Source: Ruegeria atlantica
GTDB taxonomy: Bacteria; Pseudomonadota; Alphaproteobacteria; Rhodobacterales; Rhodobacteraceae
Direction: 5' to 3'
Assembly (NCBI RefSeq): GCF_013032505.1
Contig: NZ_WQCG01000002.1
Span: 1-64,000 of the forward strand
DNA: 64,000 nucleotides
The position numbers and the translations under genes are program-made. This document shows positions 17,573-26,103 of this stretch, piece after piece. The notes under the pieces are model-generated. The model saw only the letters and a program-made list of their open reading frames with translations, was not told the DNA's origin and searched no databases. How positions within the stretch are numbered: the first letter of the stretch is position 1; the number at the start of each line of letters is the position of its first letter.

Positions 17573-18697
17573 ATGGCTGAATCAGCGCAACCCGCGAATG
17601 GCGGCGACGAACGGATCAAAGAGATCTCATCGCTGCGCCAGGCACTGATACGTCCTGAACTTGGCGGTATGGTTGGTACCGTTGCAGTTTTCACCTTCTT
17701 CTTGCTGTTCGCCTTTGACAGCGGCATGTTCACCGCCCAAGGCGTAATGAACTGGTCGGTTGTTTCTGCCCAATTCATGATCATCGCGGTCGGTGCATGT
17801 CTGCTGATGATTGCTGGCGAGTTTGACTTGTCCGTCGGGTCCATGATCGGGTTCGCAGGGATGATGATCGCGATATTCTCGGTCACACTCAGCTGGCCGG
17901 TCTGGATGGCGATTATTGTGACCTTCGCGCTGTGCGTCGCAATCGGAGCGGTCAACGGCTTTATCGTTGTGCGAACCGGGCTGCCCAGTTTTATCGTGAC
18001 GCTGGCTTTTCTGTTTATCCTGCGCGGTTTCACTATCTATCTGCCGCAAACGATCGAGCGCAAAACCATCATCGGTGGTATTCGCGACGTGGCCGAGGGG
18101 GATTGGTTAGCCTCGCTTTTCGGCGGCAAAGTTGGGCAGGGATTATTTGTCTGGCTGGGCGATAATGGCGTGATCGAAACCTTCGAGCGTGGAACACGCG
18201 CAGGTCAACCCGTCGTCGATGGTATTCCGATGCTGTTGGTCTGGGCTGCTGTCATTATCATTTTTGGCCACGTGCTGCTGACAAAGACCAAGTTCGGAAA
18301 CTGGATTTTCGCCGCAGGTGGCGATGCCGAGGCTGCGCGGAACTCGGGTGTACCGGTGAACCGGGTCAAAATACTGATGTTCATGTTCACGGCCTTCTGC
18401 GCCACCGTTTTTGCGACTTGCCAGGTGATGGAGTTCGGTTCGGCCGGGGCGGATCGCGGTTTGCTCAAGGAATTCGAAGCAATCATCGCTGTGGTTATCG
18501 GCGGTGCGCTCCTGACCGGCGGATATGGTTCGGTTCTCGGGGCCGCGCTGGGGGCATTGATATTCGGCGTCGTACAGCAGGGCCTGTTCTTTGCGGGGGT
18601 CGAAAGCTCGCTGTTTAGGGTGTTCCTGGGTGTGATCCTTTTGGGCGCCGTGATCCTGAACACCTACATTCGTCGCATCATCACAGGAGAACGCTGA
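17573..18697 (+). CDS. Sugar/inositol ABC transporter permease
   Basis: Inner-membrane permease of 374 aa, of the RbsC/FrcC type, with roughly ten hydrophobic segments. Typical segments are GEFDLSVGSMIGFAGMM and NGFIVVRTGLPSFIVTLAF. An internal loop of about 50 residues (around 165-215) makes it slightly longer than RbsC. GAGGAGAGG stands before the ATG. It probably forms a homodimer and works with the preceding binding protein and following ATPase. Confidence 0.9.
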   Translation: MAESAQPANGGDERIKEISSLRQALIRPELGGMVGTVAVFTFFLLFAFDSGMFTAQGVMNWSVVSAQFMIIAVGACLLMIAGEFDLSVGSMIGFAGMMIAIFSVTLSWPVWMAIIVTFALCVAIGAVNGFIVVRTGLPSFIVTLAFLFILRGFTIYLPQTIERKTIIGGIRDVAEGDWLASLFGGKVGQGLFVWLGDNGVIETFERGTRAGQPVVDGIPMLLVWAAVIIIFGHVLLTKTKFGNWIFAAGGDAEAARNSGVPVNRVKILMFMFTAFCATVFATCQVMEFGSAGADRGLLKEFEAIIAVVIGGALLTGGYGSVLGAALGALIFGVVQQGLFFAGVESSLFRVFLGVILLGAVILNTYIRRIITGER

Positions 18698-18698
18698 G

Positions 18699-19517
18699 AT
18701 GACCGAAGATACCAAATTCCATCACGGCGATGTGCAGGCCAACGAGCCGATCATCCGCATGGTCGACATCCAAAAGCATTTTGGCTCAGTCATTGCGCTT
18801 GCGGGGGTCAGTTTTGATCTGAACCCCGGCGAATGCCATTGTTTGCTGGGCGACAACGGCGCGGGCAAATCGACCTTCATCAAAACCATGTCTGGTGTGC
18901 ACAAGCCAACGTCGGGCGAAATCTTCTTTGAAGGCAAACCGATGCATTTCGAAGACCCGCGCGACGCGATTTCGGCGGGGATTGCGACGGTGCACCAGCA
19001 TCTGGCAATGATCCCGTTGATGAGTGTCAGTCGGAACTTCTTCATGGGAAATGAGCCGACGCGCAAGGTCGCGGGGATCAATTTCTTCGACAAGAAACTT
19101 GCCGACGAAATCACCATGGAAGAAATGCGTAAGATGGGCATCAACCTGCGTGGCCCCGATCAGGCTGTGGGAACGTTGTCAGGCGGAGAGCGTCAGACAG
19201 TTGCGATTGCACGTGCCGTGCACTTTGGCGCTAAGATCCTGATCCTGGACGAGCCGACGTCGGCCCTTGGCGTACGCCAAACCTCGAACGTTCTGGCGAC
19301 CATCGACAAAGTGCGCAGTCAGGGTGTGGGTGTGGTGTTTATCAGCCACAATGTTCGTCACGCGCTGGCTGTCGGCGATAGGTTTACCGTGTTGAACCGG
19401 GGTCAAACTTTGGGCACGGCCAAACGAGGCGAGATTTCACCTGAGGAACTGCAAGACCTGATGGCGGGTGGTCAGGAACTGGCTCAGCTGGAAGGGTCTT
19501 TGGGCGGAACGGTCTGA
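18699..19517 (+). CDS. Sugar/inositol ABC transporter ATP-binding protein
   Basis: ATPase of 272 aa with Walker A GDNGAGKST at 51-59, signature LSGGE at 160-164 and Walker B with DEPTSAL at 184-190. Unlike RbsA or MglA (about 500 aa, two ATPase domains), it has only one domain, as in the FrcA type, so it would act as a homodimer. Its start lies one base after the permease stop. It energises the inositol-region importer. Confidence 0.9.
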   Translation: MTEDTKFHHGDVQANEPIIRMVDIQKHFGSVIALAGVSFDLNPGECHCLLGDNGAGKSTFIKTMSGVHKPTSGEIFFEGKPMHFEDPRDAISAGIATVHQHLAMIPLMSVSRNFFMGNEPTRKVAGINFFDKKLADEITMEEMRKMGINLRGPDQAVGTLSGGERQTVAIARAVHFGAKILILDEPTSALGVRQTSNVLATIDKVRSQGVGVVFISHNVRHALAVGDRFTVLNRGQTLGTAKRGEISPEELQDLMAGGQELAQLEGSLGGTV

Positions 19518-19599
19518 CGCGATCCTGCGCAGACCCAGCTTTCGAAAAACTGGTATTCAACGAATTGGCCTGAGTGGCCTCAAGTTGAAAGGGATCAAT

Positions 19600-21432
19600 A
19601 TGGGCAAGACTATCAGATTGACCGCAGCGCAAGCTCTGGTCCGCTACTTGGGCGCGCAAATGAACGAGGCCGGAGAGCCGTTCATCGCAGGTGTCTGGGC
19701 AATATTCGGCCACGGGAACGTGGCCGGGCTCGGGGAGGCATTGCACGCCGTCAAGGACAGCCTGCCGACTTATCGCGGCCACAACGAACAGACGATGGCT
19801 CATTGCGCTATCGCTTACGCTAAACAAATGCGGCGAACGCGGGCGATGGCGGTGACCTCGTCGATCGGGCCGGGCGCCACGAATATGGTGACTGCCGCCG
19901 CGCTGGCCCATGTGAACCGTTTGCCGGTTCTGATCATTCCAGGCGATGTCTTTGCGACGCGTGGCCCAGATCCTGTGCTGCAACAAATCGAGAGCTTTGG
20001 CGATGGAACGGTCAGCGCCAATGATTGCTTCAAACCGGTCAGCCGGTATTTCGACCGTATCTCACGGCCCGAGCACCTGCTGACCGCGTTGCCGCGGGCG
20101 TTCCGCACGATGACAGACCCCGCTGATTGTGGACCGGCGACTTTGGCATTCTGTCAGGACGTTCAGGCCGAGGCCTATGACTATCCTGAAAGTTTCTTTG
20201 AGCCGCGCGTCTGGTATCAGCGCCGCATTCGTCCGGATGAGGATGAACTGGCCCGCGCCGTCGCGGCCATCAAAGCGGCAAAGCGCCCGGTCATCGTGGC
20301 CGGGGGCGGAGTTCACTATTCGGGCGCGACGGATGCACTGCAGAGTTTTGTGGAAACGCATAACATCCCGATCACTGAGACGCAGGCTGGCAAATCCGCG
20401 CTGGCATGGGATCATCCACTGAACCTAGGACCCGTGGGCGTGACCGGCGGGGAACCAGCAAACTCGGTCTGTGCTGAGGCTGATTTGGTATTGGCGGTTG
20501 GCTCTCGCCTGCAGGACTTCACGACCGGCTCGTGGGGTCTGTTTTCGAACCCGCAGCGCGAAATGATTTGCCTGAATACCGCCGCATATGATGCCGAAAA
20601 GCACAGCGCGATGCCCCTGCAGTCAGATGCGCGCGTTGGACTTGAGGAGCTGGGTTCGGCTTTGCAAGGATACCGTGCCGAACCTGTGGCGGATACACTT
20701 AAGGCTGATTGGTATAGTAAGGTTGACAAGTTGACGGATGCCCCTGGCGACGGCAATGCGCTGCCAACCGATATGCAAGTCGTTGGCGCGGTTCAGCGCG
20801 CTTCGAACAACGATACTGTTGTCATGTGCGCGGCGGGCACCATGCCCGGAGAATTGCACAAGCTGTGGAAAGCCCCGCGTCCCGGTGCCTATCACATGGA
20901 GTACGGCTTTAGCTGCATGGGCTATGAAATTGCTGGCGCTATGGGCATCAAAATGGCCCAGCCGGATCGTGACGTGATCTGCTTTACCGGTGACGGTACC
21001 TATATGATGGCGAATTCGGAAATGGCTTCGGCGGCGATGATGGGTATCTCGTTCACCGTGGTGATCACCGATAACCGGGGCTTTGGCTGCATCAACCGTT
21101 TGCAAATGGGCACTGGTGGCGCCGAGTTTAACAATCTGCTGGATCACGCGGTGCATGAAAGCCCCTCGGCCATCGATTTTGCCGCGCACGCTGCGGCGAT
21201 GGGGGCGACCTCGGTCAAGGTTAGCTCAATTGCCGAACTGGAAGACGCTCTGGCTAAACGTAGCGATGTCAAAGGACCTTATGTGGTGGTCATCGACACC
21301 GATCCGTACCCGTCGACCGAATACGGCGGTACGTGGTGGGAAGTTGCGGTGCCCGAGGTCAGCATCCGCCCCGAAGTGAACGAAAAACGCGCGGCCTATG
21401 AGCTGGCGATTAAGGAAAGAAACACGAAATGA
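19600..21432 (+). CDS. iolD: 3D-(3,5/4)-trihydroxycyclohexane-1,2-dione hydrolase
   Basis: A thiamine-diphosphate enzyme (610 aa) that opens the ring of the diketo-inositol intermediate to 5-deoxy-glucuronate. The N-terminal domain has the FGHGNVAGLGEAL segment with the early glutamate position, and the C-terminal ThDP-binding segment is GDGTYMMANSEMASA followed by NRGFGC. An upstream extension of the frame overlaps the ATPase gene; ATG 19600 aligns with IolD. Third enzyme of the pathway, overlapping iolE by four bases. Confidence 0.95.
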   Translation: MGKTIRLTAAQALVRYLGAQMNEAGEPFIAGVWAIFGHGNVAGLGEALHAVKDSLPTYRGHNEQTMAHCAIAYAKQMRRTRAMAVTSSIGPGATNMVTAAALAHVNRLPVLIIPGDVFATRGPDPVLQQIESFGDGTVSANDCFKPVSRYFDRISRPEHLLTALPRAFRTMTDPADCGPATLAFCQDVQAEAYDYPESFFEPRVWYQRRIRPDEDELARAVAAIKAAKRPVIVAGGGVHYSGATDALQSFVETHNIPITETQAGKSALAWDHPLNLGPVGVTGGEPANSVCAEADLVLAVGSRLQDFTTGSWGLFSNPQREMICLNTAAYDAEKHSAMPLQSDARVGLEELGSALQGYRAEPVADTLKADWYSKVDKLTDAPGDGNALPTDMQVVGAVQRASNNDTVVMCAAGTMPGELHKLWKAPRPGAYHMEYGFSCMGYEIAGAMGIKMAQPDRDVICFTGDGTYMMANSEMASAAMMGISFTVVITDNRGFGCINRLQMGTGGAEFNNLLDHAVHESPSAIDFAAHAAAMGATSVKVSSIAELEDALAKRSDVKGPYVVVIDTDPYPSTEYGGTWWEVAVPEVSIRPEVNEKRAAYELAIKERNTK

Positions 21433-22328
21433 GCGTGAAAATCGGGATTTCTCCGATCGCTTGGCAGAATGATGATCTGCCAGATCTGACGGCGTCGTAC
21501 ACGATGGAACAGGCCCTGAAAGAGGCGCGTGAGATTGGCTATACCGGCGTCGAGCGCGGCCAGAGGATGCCCGGCGATACAGAAGGGTTGCGTGCCTATC
21601 TGGATGGCAATGACATTGCGCTCTGTGGCGGATGGTGCTCGGGCGAGTCGCTGATCAATGATTTCGCGGCAGAACGCGAAGCAGTTCGGGAGCAGGTTGA
21701 ACAGTTTGTCGCCTTAAACAGCCCTTGCATCGTCTATGCGGAATGCTCGAACACCGTGCAGGGTCAGGCAGGAACACCGGTCAATAGGCGTCCGAAAATG
21801 TCCAGAGATGAGATTTCGGCCTATGCAGCCAAGATCACCGAACTGGCGAAATGGATGGCCGACCAAGGTATGCCGATGGCCTACCACCACCATATGGGCA
21901 CGATAATCGAGACCGAGGATGACGTGAACTGGCTAATGGAAGGTTCAGGTCCCGAGGTGAACCTTTGTTTTGACACCGGCCACCTGCTATTCGGTGGTGG
22001 CGATGTGATGGCAACGCTGAACCGCTGGGGCGATCGCGTACATCATGTGCATTTTAAGGACATCCGCCCGGCCATTGTGCAGGACGTAAAAGAAAATGAC
22101 CGGAGTTTCCTGGACGCGGTCGTTGCCGGAGCTTTCACCGTGCCGGGCGATGGTTGTATCGATTTTCAGGCCGTGGCGAATGCCCTAAAGTCCATGGACT
22201 ACGACGGCTGGATCGTTGTCGAAGCCGAACAGGACCCGGCCAAGGCGCCGCCATATGAATACTCCAAGAAAGGTTACGAGCATATTCTCGACGTCTGTGG
22301 ACGGGCAGGATTGGAGGTCCAATTGTAA
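21429..22328 (+). CDS. iolE: Myo-inosose-2 dehydratase
   Basis: Dehydrates scyllo-inosose to the 1,2-dione, the second step of inositol catabolism. The 299-aa TIM-barrel protein (AP-endonuclease 2/xylose-isomerase-like fold) begins VKIGISPIAWQNDDLP, and has HHHMGTIIETEDD, CFDTGHLLFGGGD and VHFKDIRP, matching IolE metal-site motifs. Its start overlaps the iolD stop by four bases (ATGA), indicating translational coupling. Confidence 0.95.
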   Translation: MSVKIGISPIAWQNDDLPDLTASYTMEQALKEAREIGYTGVERGQRMPGDTEGLRAYLDGNDIALCGGWCSGESLINDFAAEREAVREQVEQFVALNSPCIVYAECSNTVQGQAGTPVNRRPKMSRDEISAYAAKITELAKWMADQGMPMAYHHHMGTIIETEDDVNWLMEGSGPEVNLCFDTGHLLFGGGDVMATLNRWGDRVHHVHFKDIRPAIVQDVKENDRSFLDAVVAGAFTVPGDGCIDFQAVANALKSMDYDGWIVVEAEQDPAKAPPYEYSKKGYEHILDVCGRAGLEVQL

Positions 22329-22375
22329 CTACCCCCAGCGGGGTGACACCGAAGCCATGAAAAAGGAGAAATCTC

Positions 22376-23557
22376 ATGGTAAATCAGGAACTAGGTTTTG
22401 TCGGCTACTTCGACCGGGAATCCTGTGATCTGGATGAATTCAAGGTGTTGACCTCGCAAAACCTTTTGGCCGAGGACGTCCCGCACGCCGCCGCGATCGA
22501 AAAAAATGTTCCAATCTACGATATGCACGCCCTGCGCCCTGCACTGGAGGACACCGGTAGGCGCAAAGCTTTGCTGGCAGAGTGGGGGCATGTTTTGAAC
22601 AACTTGGCGGGTGTGATTGTTCTGAAAACTGCGTTCGCTGAAACCTCTGTTATTGATCGCGCGACTGATGTCTTTCGCCGGATCATTGATGAAGAAAGAA
22701 TAAGCAGCGCGGGAGAGGGCGATCACTTTGCTGCCTCAGGTGCAAATGATCGGATCTGGAACGCTCTGCAAAAGCAATGCCTGCGAGATCCCGAGGGATT
22801 TGCACTCTACTTTGGGAATACGGCTGTTGCCGCCGCCTGCGAAGCGTGGCTGGGGCCGAACTATCAGGTCACTGCGCAGATCAACCAGGTGCGTCCGGGT
22901 GGTCAGGCGCAGCAGGCGCATAGGGATTACCACCTTGGGTTTCAAAGTGCGGATAGCGCAGCGCGCTATCCCGCGCACGCGCATCTGGTCACGGCATCGC
23001 TGACGTTGCAGGGGGCGGTTGCCCATTGCGACATGCCGGTTGAAAGCGGCCCGACCAAACTGCTCCCATTCTCGCAGCTTTATCCCCCGGGCTATCTGGC
23101 GTTTCATAACGAAGACCATCGCGCATTTTTCGAAGACAGCTATATCCAGCTGGCGCTGGACAAGGGGGATGCTGTGTTCTTTAACCCTGCGCTGTTCCAT
23201 GCCGCTGGTGAGAACTGCAGTGCAGATATCGACCGGATGGCGAACCTGCTGCAAATCTCATCTGCCTTTGGCCGCGCGATGGAAGCCGTTGACCGGCGGT
23301 CCATGTCAGAGGCTGTGTTTCCATCGCTTGTCGCGTTGAAACAACGTGGCGCATTGGTCGGCACCGAATTGGACGCTGCCATCGCCGCCACGGCTGAGGG
23401 GTACCCGTTCCCGACAAACCTGGATACGGACCCCCCGGTCGGAGGTAACGCGCCAGCGAGCCAGGCCGACATTCTGCGTCGGGCCGTTTCTGAAGGCTGG
23501 ACCGAAGCCCAATTGGCCGAGACATTCTCGGCGCTGCAATCAAGACAAGCTGCCTGA
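22376..23557 (+). CDS. Phytanoyl-CoA-dioxygenase-family Fe(II) oxygenase in the inositol operon
   Basis: A 393-aa protein of the PhyH superfamily (non-haem Fe(II)/2-oxoglutarate oxygenases). His182 and Asp184 in QQAHRDYH and His275 in FNPALFHAAGEN form the likely iron triad, with Arg287 placed to bind 2-oxoglutarate. AAGGAG precedes the ATG. It sits between iolE and iolB in the same direction with a 47-base gap. No such enzyme belongs to the classical inositol pathway; it might hydroxylate or demethylate a cyclitol, which is inference. Confidence 0.8.
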   Translation: MVNQELGFVGYFDRESCDLDEFKVLTSQNLLAEDVPHAAAIEKNVPIYDMHALRPALEDTGRRKALLAEWGHVLNNLAGVIVLKTAFAETSVIDRATDVFRRIIDEERISSAGEGDHFAASGANDRIWNALQKQCLRDPEGFALYFGNTAVAAACEAWLGPNYQVTAQINQVRPGGQAQQAHRDYHLGFQSADSAARYPAHAHLVTASLTLQGAVAHCDMPVESGPTKLLPFSQLYPPGYLAFHNEDHRAFFEDSYIQLALDKGDAVFFNPALFHAAGENCSADIDRMANLLQISSAFGRAMEAVDRRSMSEAVFPSLVALKQRGALVGTELDAAIAATAEGYPFPTNLDTDPPVGGNAPASQADILRRAVSEGWTEAQLAETFSALQSRQAA

Positions 23558-23565
23558 CGCAAAAT

Positions 23566-23587
23566 GGGCAGGCTAATTTAGCCTGCC
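23566..23587. repeat. Inverted repeat between the PhyH gene and iolB
   Basis: GGCAGGCTAA (23567-23576) and TTAGCCTGCC (23578-23587) are perfect reverse complements separated by a single base. They could form a stem with a small AU loop in the mRNA between the dioxygenase and iolB. No U-tract follows. Confidence 0.5.
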
Positions 23588-23605
23588 TCAGACGGAGAAG
23601 AACAC

Positions 23606-24412
23606 ATGGCCGACCTGCTCAAAAAGCCCTTTGGGACCAGAGGAAAAGTGCATGATATCACCCCGGCCAGCGCAGGGTGGCGCTATGTCGGGTTTGGCCT
23701 GCACCACCTGAAAGCAGGTGACACAGTCGCTGAAGCGACAGGCGACCGCGAGGTCATTTTGGTCATGGTCGAAGGCAAGGCCAGCATTGCCGGTGCTGAC
23801 CGCGATTGGGGTGTTTTGGGTGATCGGATGAACGTATTCGAAAAAACACCACCGCACTGCCTGTATCTGCCGAACGGGACCGAATGGAGGGCCACAGCCG
23901 AAACGGATTGCGTGATAGCGGTGTGTTCAGCGCCCGGAAAAGGTGGCCACGCGGCCCGCCGCATCGGTCCGGAAGGAATAACTCTGACCGAACGAGGTAA
24001 AGGCGTGAATACCCGCTACATCAACAACATCGCGATGGAGAATGAAGATTACGCCGACAGTCTGCTGGTAACCGAAGTATTTACGCCAAATGGGCATTGG
24101 TCCTCATATCCCAGCCATCGTCATGACGAGGATGATTATCCGCGGATCACCTATTTGGAAGAGACCTACTATCATCGCCTGAACCCGGCAAACGGGTTCG
24201 GGATTCAGCGTGTTTATACTGATGATGGGCAGTTGGATGAGACTATGGCTGTTTCGGATGGCGATGTCGTTTGCGTACCGCGCGGTCATCATCCATGCGG
24301 CGCTCCCTATGGATTCGAGATGTATTATCTGAATGTTATGGCTGGTCCGCTGCGTAAATGGCGCTTTGTCCCAGCCCCCGAAGTCGAATGGATTATGGAG
24401 CGCGACGCGTAA
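23606..24412 (+). CDS. iolB: 5-deoxy-glucuronate isomerase (copy 1)
   Basis: Isomerises 5-deoxy-glucuronate to 5-dehydro-2-deoxygluconate, the fourth step of inositol catabolism. The 268-aa bicupin shows the family pattern SYPSHRHDEDDYPR, EETYYHRLNP and PRGHHPCGAPYGFEMYYLN with metal-binding histidines. GGAGAAG precedes the ATG. It is the last gene of the plus-strand inositol operon and converges on the aldolase gene nine bases away. A second IolB-like gene lies at 25258-26094. Confidence 0.92.
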   Translation: MADLLKKPFGTRGKVHDITPASAGWRYVGFGLHHLKAGDTVAEATGDREVILVMVEGKASIAGADRDWGVLGDRMNVFEKTPPHCLYLPNGTEWRATAETDCVIAVCSAPGKGGHAARRIGPEGITLTERGKGVNTRYINNIAMENEDYADSLLVTEVFTPNGHWSSYPSHRHDEDDYPRITYLEETYYHRLNPANGFGIQRVYTDDGQLDETMAVSDGDVVCVPRGHHPCGAPYGFEMYYLNVMAGPLRKWRFVPAPEVEWIMERDA

Positions 24413-24421
24413 CGCCTACGC

Positions 24422-25261
24422 TTACCATTGCGCGGGCGCACCAAGGGCCCGAATGACCATGCGGGCTGCCGCTTCAACCGGGTCGTGGGTTTCTTTCAGG
24501 ATCGTCACGCGGTCAAACCTGTCCGCATCGCGGTTGACTGCCTCGCGCAGAGCGTTTCCAAACGCCATGCGCAGTTCGGTTCCGATATTGAACTTGCAGA
24601 TCGACGTTCCCTTCGCCAATCGGCTGCGTTGTTCCACGGGCACACCAGAACCGCCGTGAATGACCAACGGAACGTCCGTCGCAGCGTCGATTTCGGCGAT
24701 ACGTGCCTCGTCCAACCCGCCTTCTTTGTTCTGTTGCAGATGGACATTTCCAACTGAAATGGCCATCGCGTCCACACCGCTTTCGCGGGCGAACTGGGCG
24801 GCCTCGGTCGGGTCTGTGCCGTTTGACCCCTCGCCGCCCGAGTACCCCACAAACCCGATCTCACCTTCGCAGGAAATCCCCGCAGCATGGGCCATTTCGG
24901 CAATAGCAGCGGTCTCATCGATGTTCTGTTGCAGCGGCTTGCGCGACCCGTCGAACATCAGCGATGTGAACCCGCTGTCCAGCGCGATTTTGCAGTCCTC
25001 GAAGGTATAGCCATGATCCAGATGCGCCACGACTGGTACCGAAGCATTTTCGGCCAGATAGCGAAACATTTTGCCCAGAACAGGCAGCGGCGTGTGTTCG
25101 CGGCAGCTGGGGCCAGCCTGCAGGATCACCGGGGCGTTTTCAGCCTCGGCCGCGGCCACATAAGCGCGCATGTCTTCCCAGCCCAGTGTGACCAAACCGC
25201 CGACGGCGTAGCCTTGCATATGAGCCGGGGTCAGGACGTCCTTCAGAGTGACTAAGGTCAT
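24422..25261 (-). CDS. iolJ: Class II fructose-bisphosphate-aldolase-family protein, IolJ-like
   Basis: A 279-aa zinc-dependent class II aldolase. The motif HLDHG (His80-His83), GEIG around Glu134, His174 and IHGGSG with His202 supply the metal site. By context it should cleave 2-deoxy-5-keto-gluconate-6-phosphate to DHAP and malonate semialdehyde, as IolJ does in Bacillus. The start at 25261 overlaps the IolB-like stop by four bases. Alternatives are tagatose or fructose bisphosphate aldolase activity. Confidence 0.85.
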   Translation of the reverse strand: MTLVTLKDVLTPAHMQGYAVGGLVTLGWEDMRAYVAAAEAENAPVILQAGPSCREHTPLPVLGKMFRYLAENASVPVVAHLDHGYTFEDCKIALDSGFTSLMFDGSRKPLQQNIDETAAIAEMAHAAGISCEGEIGFVGYSGGEGSNGTDPTEAAQFARESGVDAMAISVGNVHLQQNKEGGLDEARIAEIDAATDVPLVIHGGSGVPVEQRSRLAKGTSICKFNIGTELRMAFGNALREAVNRDADRFDRVTILKETHDPVEAAARMVIRALGAPAQW

Positions 25262-26094
25262 TTGAACTTTGCAATCATATCTTTGATGCCAGGAATCGTC
25301 TCGATCTGGTAGGCATGCGTTGGTTGGAAAAATTGCACCAACGAGCGCTGGCTTAGGCCGCCAAGAATGGTGAAATAGTACATCTCGTATCCTGGCAGCA
25401 CGCAGCATGGATGATAGCCATTGTCGATGCAGATCGTGGATCCGTCGACGATATGGTACGCGTCGCCCGGCTCGTTGTCCTCACGTTGCAACATTTGCAG
25501 ACCCGAACCCCAGTTCGGTTTGAATCGGAAGTTATAGGTTTCGTCGTGCCGGGTTTCATCCGGCAGGCGGTTCGTATCATGCTTGTGGCTGGGGAATCCG
25601 GACCAGCCGCCCTGACCAACGGTGAAAAGCTCGCTGACCAAAAGGCGTCCGACTTTGTCGTGCTGTTTTTGTCCGAGAATGTGTTTAATCTTGCGATGCG
25701 TTTTGGTGTCATCACTGCCGTATTGAACCAAATCGTGTTCGCGAACATCGAAGGGTTCCAGCACCTTGTCGTATTTGGCACCGGCTATGAAGACCTCGGC
25801 GTCGGCGGACACACAAACCAGTTGGGCTTTCGCACCAACCGGTACGTAGACGCCTTCTGGGTCACCGTCCCAGACGTCCTCGCCCCGATTTCCGAGCTTG
25901 GCGAATTGCACGCCTTCTACATCGATATCAACACTGCCGGTGGCCGGGACGATGCAGGTTTCATAACCCGGCACCTGATACTCGAACGCTTCGCCTTTTT
26001 TCAGTTTGACGATGTTAAAGTAATTCAGCGGAACGGTTGAATCCTCGACGTCGACGATCGGTTTGTTCTGATTTTCATAGGGAGCGATGTGCAT
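25258..26094 (-). CDS. IolB-family isomerase (copy 2)
   Basis: A 278-aa bicupin clearly of the IolB/5-deoxy-glucuronate isomerase family (GFPSHKHDTNRLPDETRHDET, DNGYHPCCVLPGYEMYYF) but quite different from copy 1. It lies in an operon with the kinase and aldolase, between them and in translational overlap with the aldolase. Either it is the true pathway isomerase and copy 1 is an extra, or it handles a related deoxy-uronate. The function by family is isomerisation of an aldehyde uronate to a ketose acid. Confidence 0.82.
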   Translation of the reverse strand: MHIAPYENQNKPIVDVEDSTVPLNYFNIVKLKKGEAFEYQVPGYETCIVPATGSVDIDVEGVQFAKLGNRGEDVWDGDPEGVYVPVGAKAQLVCVSADAEVFIAGAKYDKVLEPFDVREHDLVQYGSDDTKTHRKIKHILGQKQHDKVGRLLVSELFTVGQGGWSGFPSHKHDTNRLPDETRHDETYNFRFKPNWGSGLQMLQREDNEPGDAYHIVDGSTICIDNGYHPCCVLPGYEMYYFTILGGLSQRSLVQFFQPTHAYQIETIPGIKDMIAKFK

Positions 26095-26103
26095 GAGGGG
26101 TTC

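Noticed and set aside
19468-19599. Longer N-terminus for IolD overlapping the ATPase gene
   Set aside because: The extra residues are the ATPase gene read in another frame; IolD starts match the ATG at 19600.
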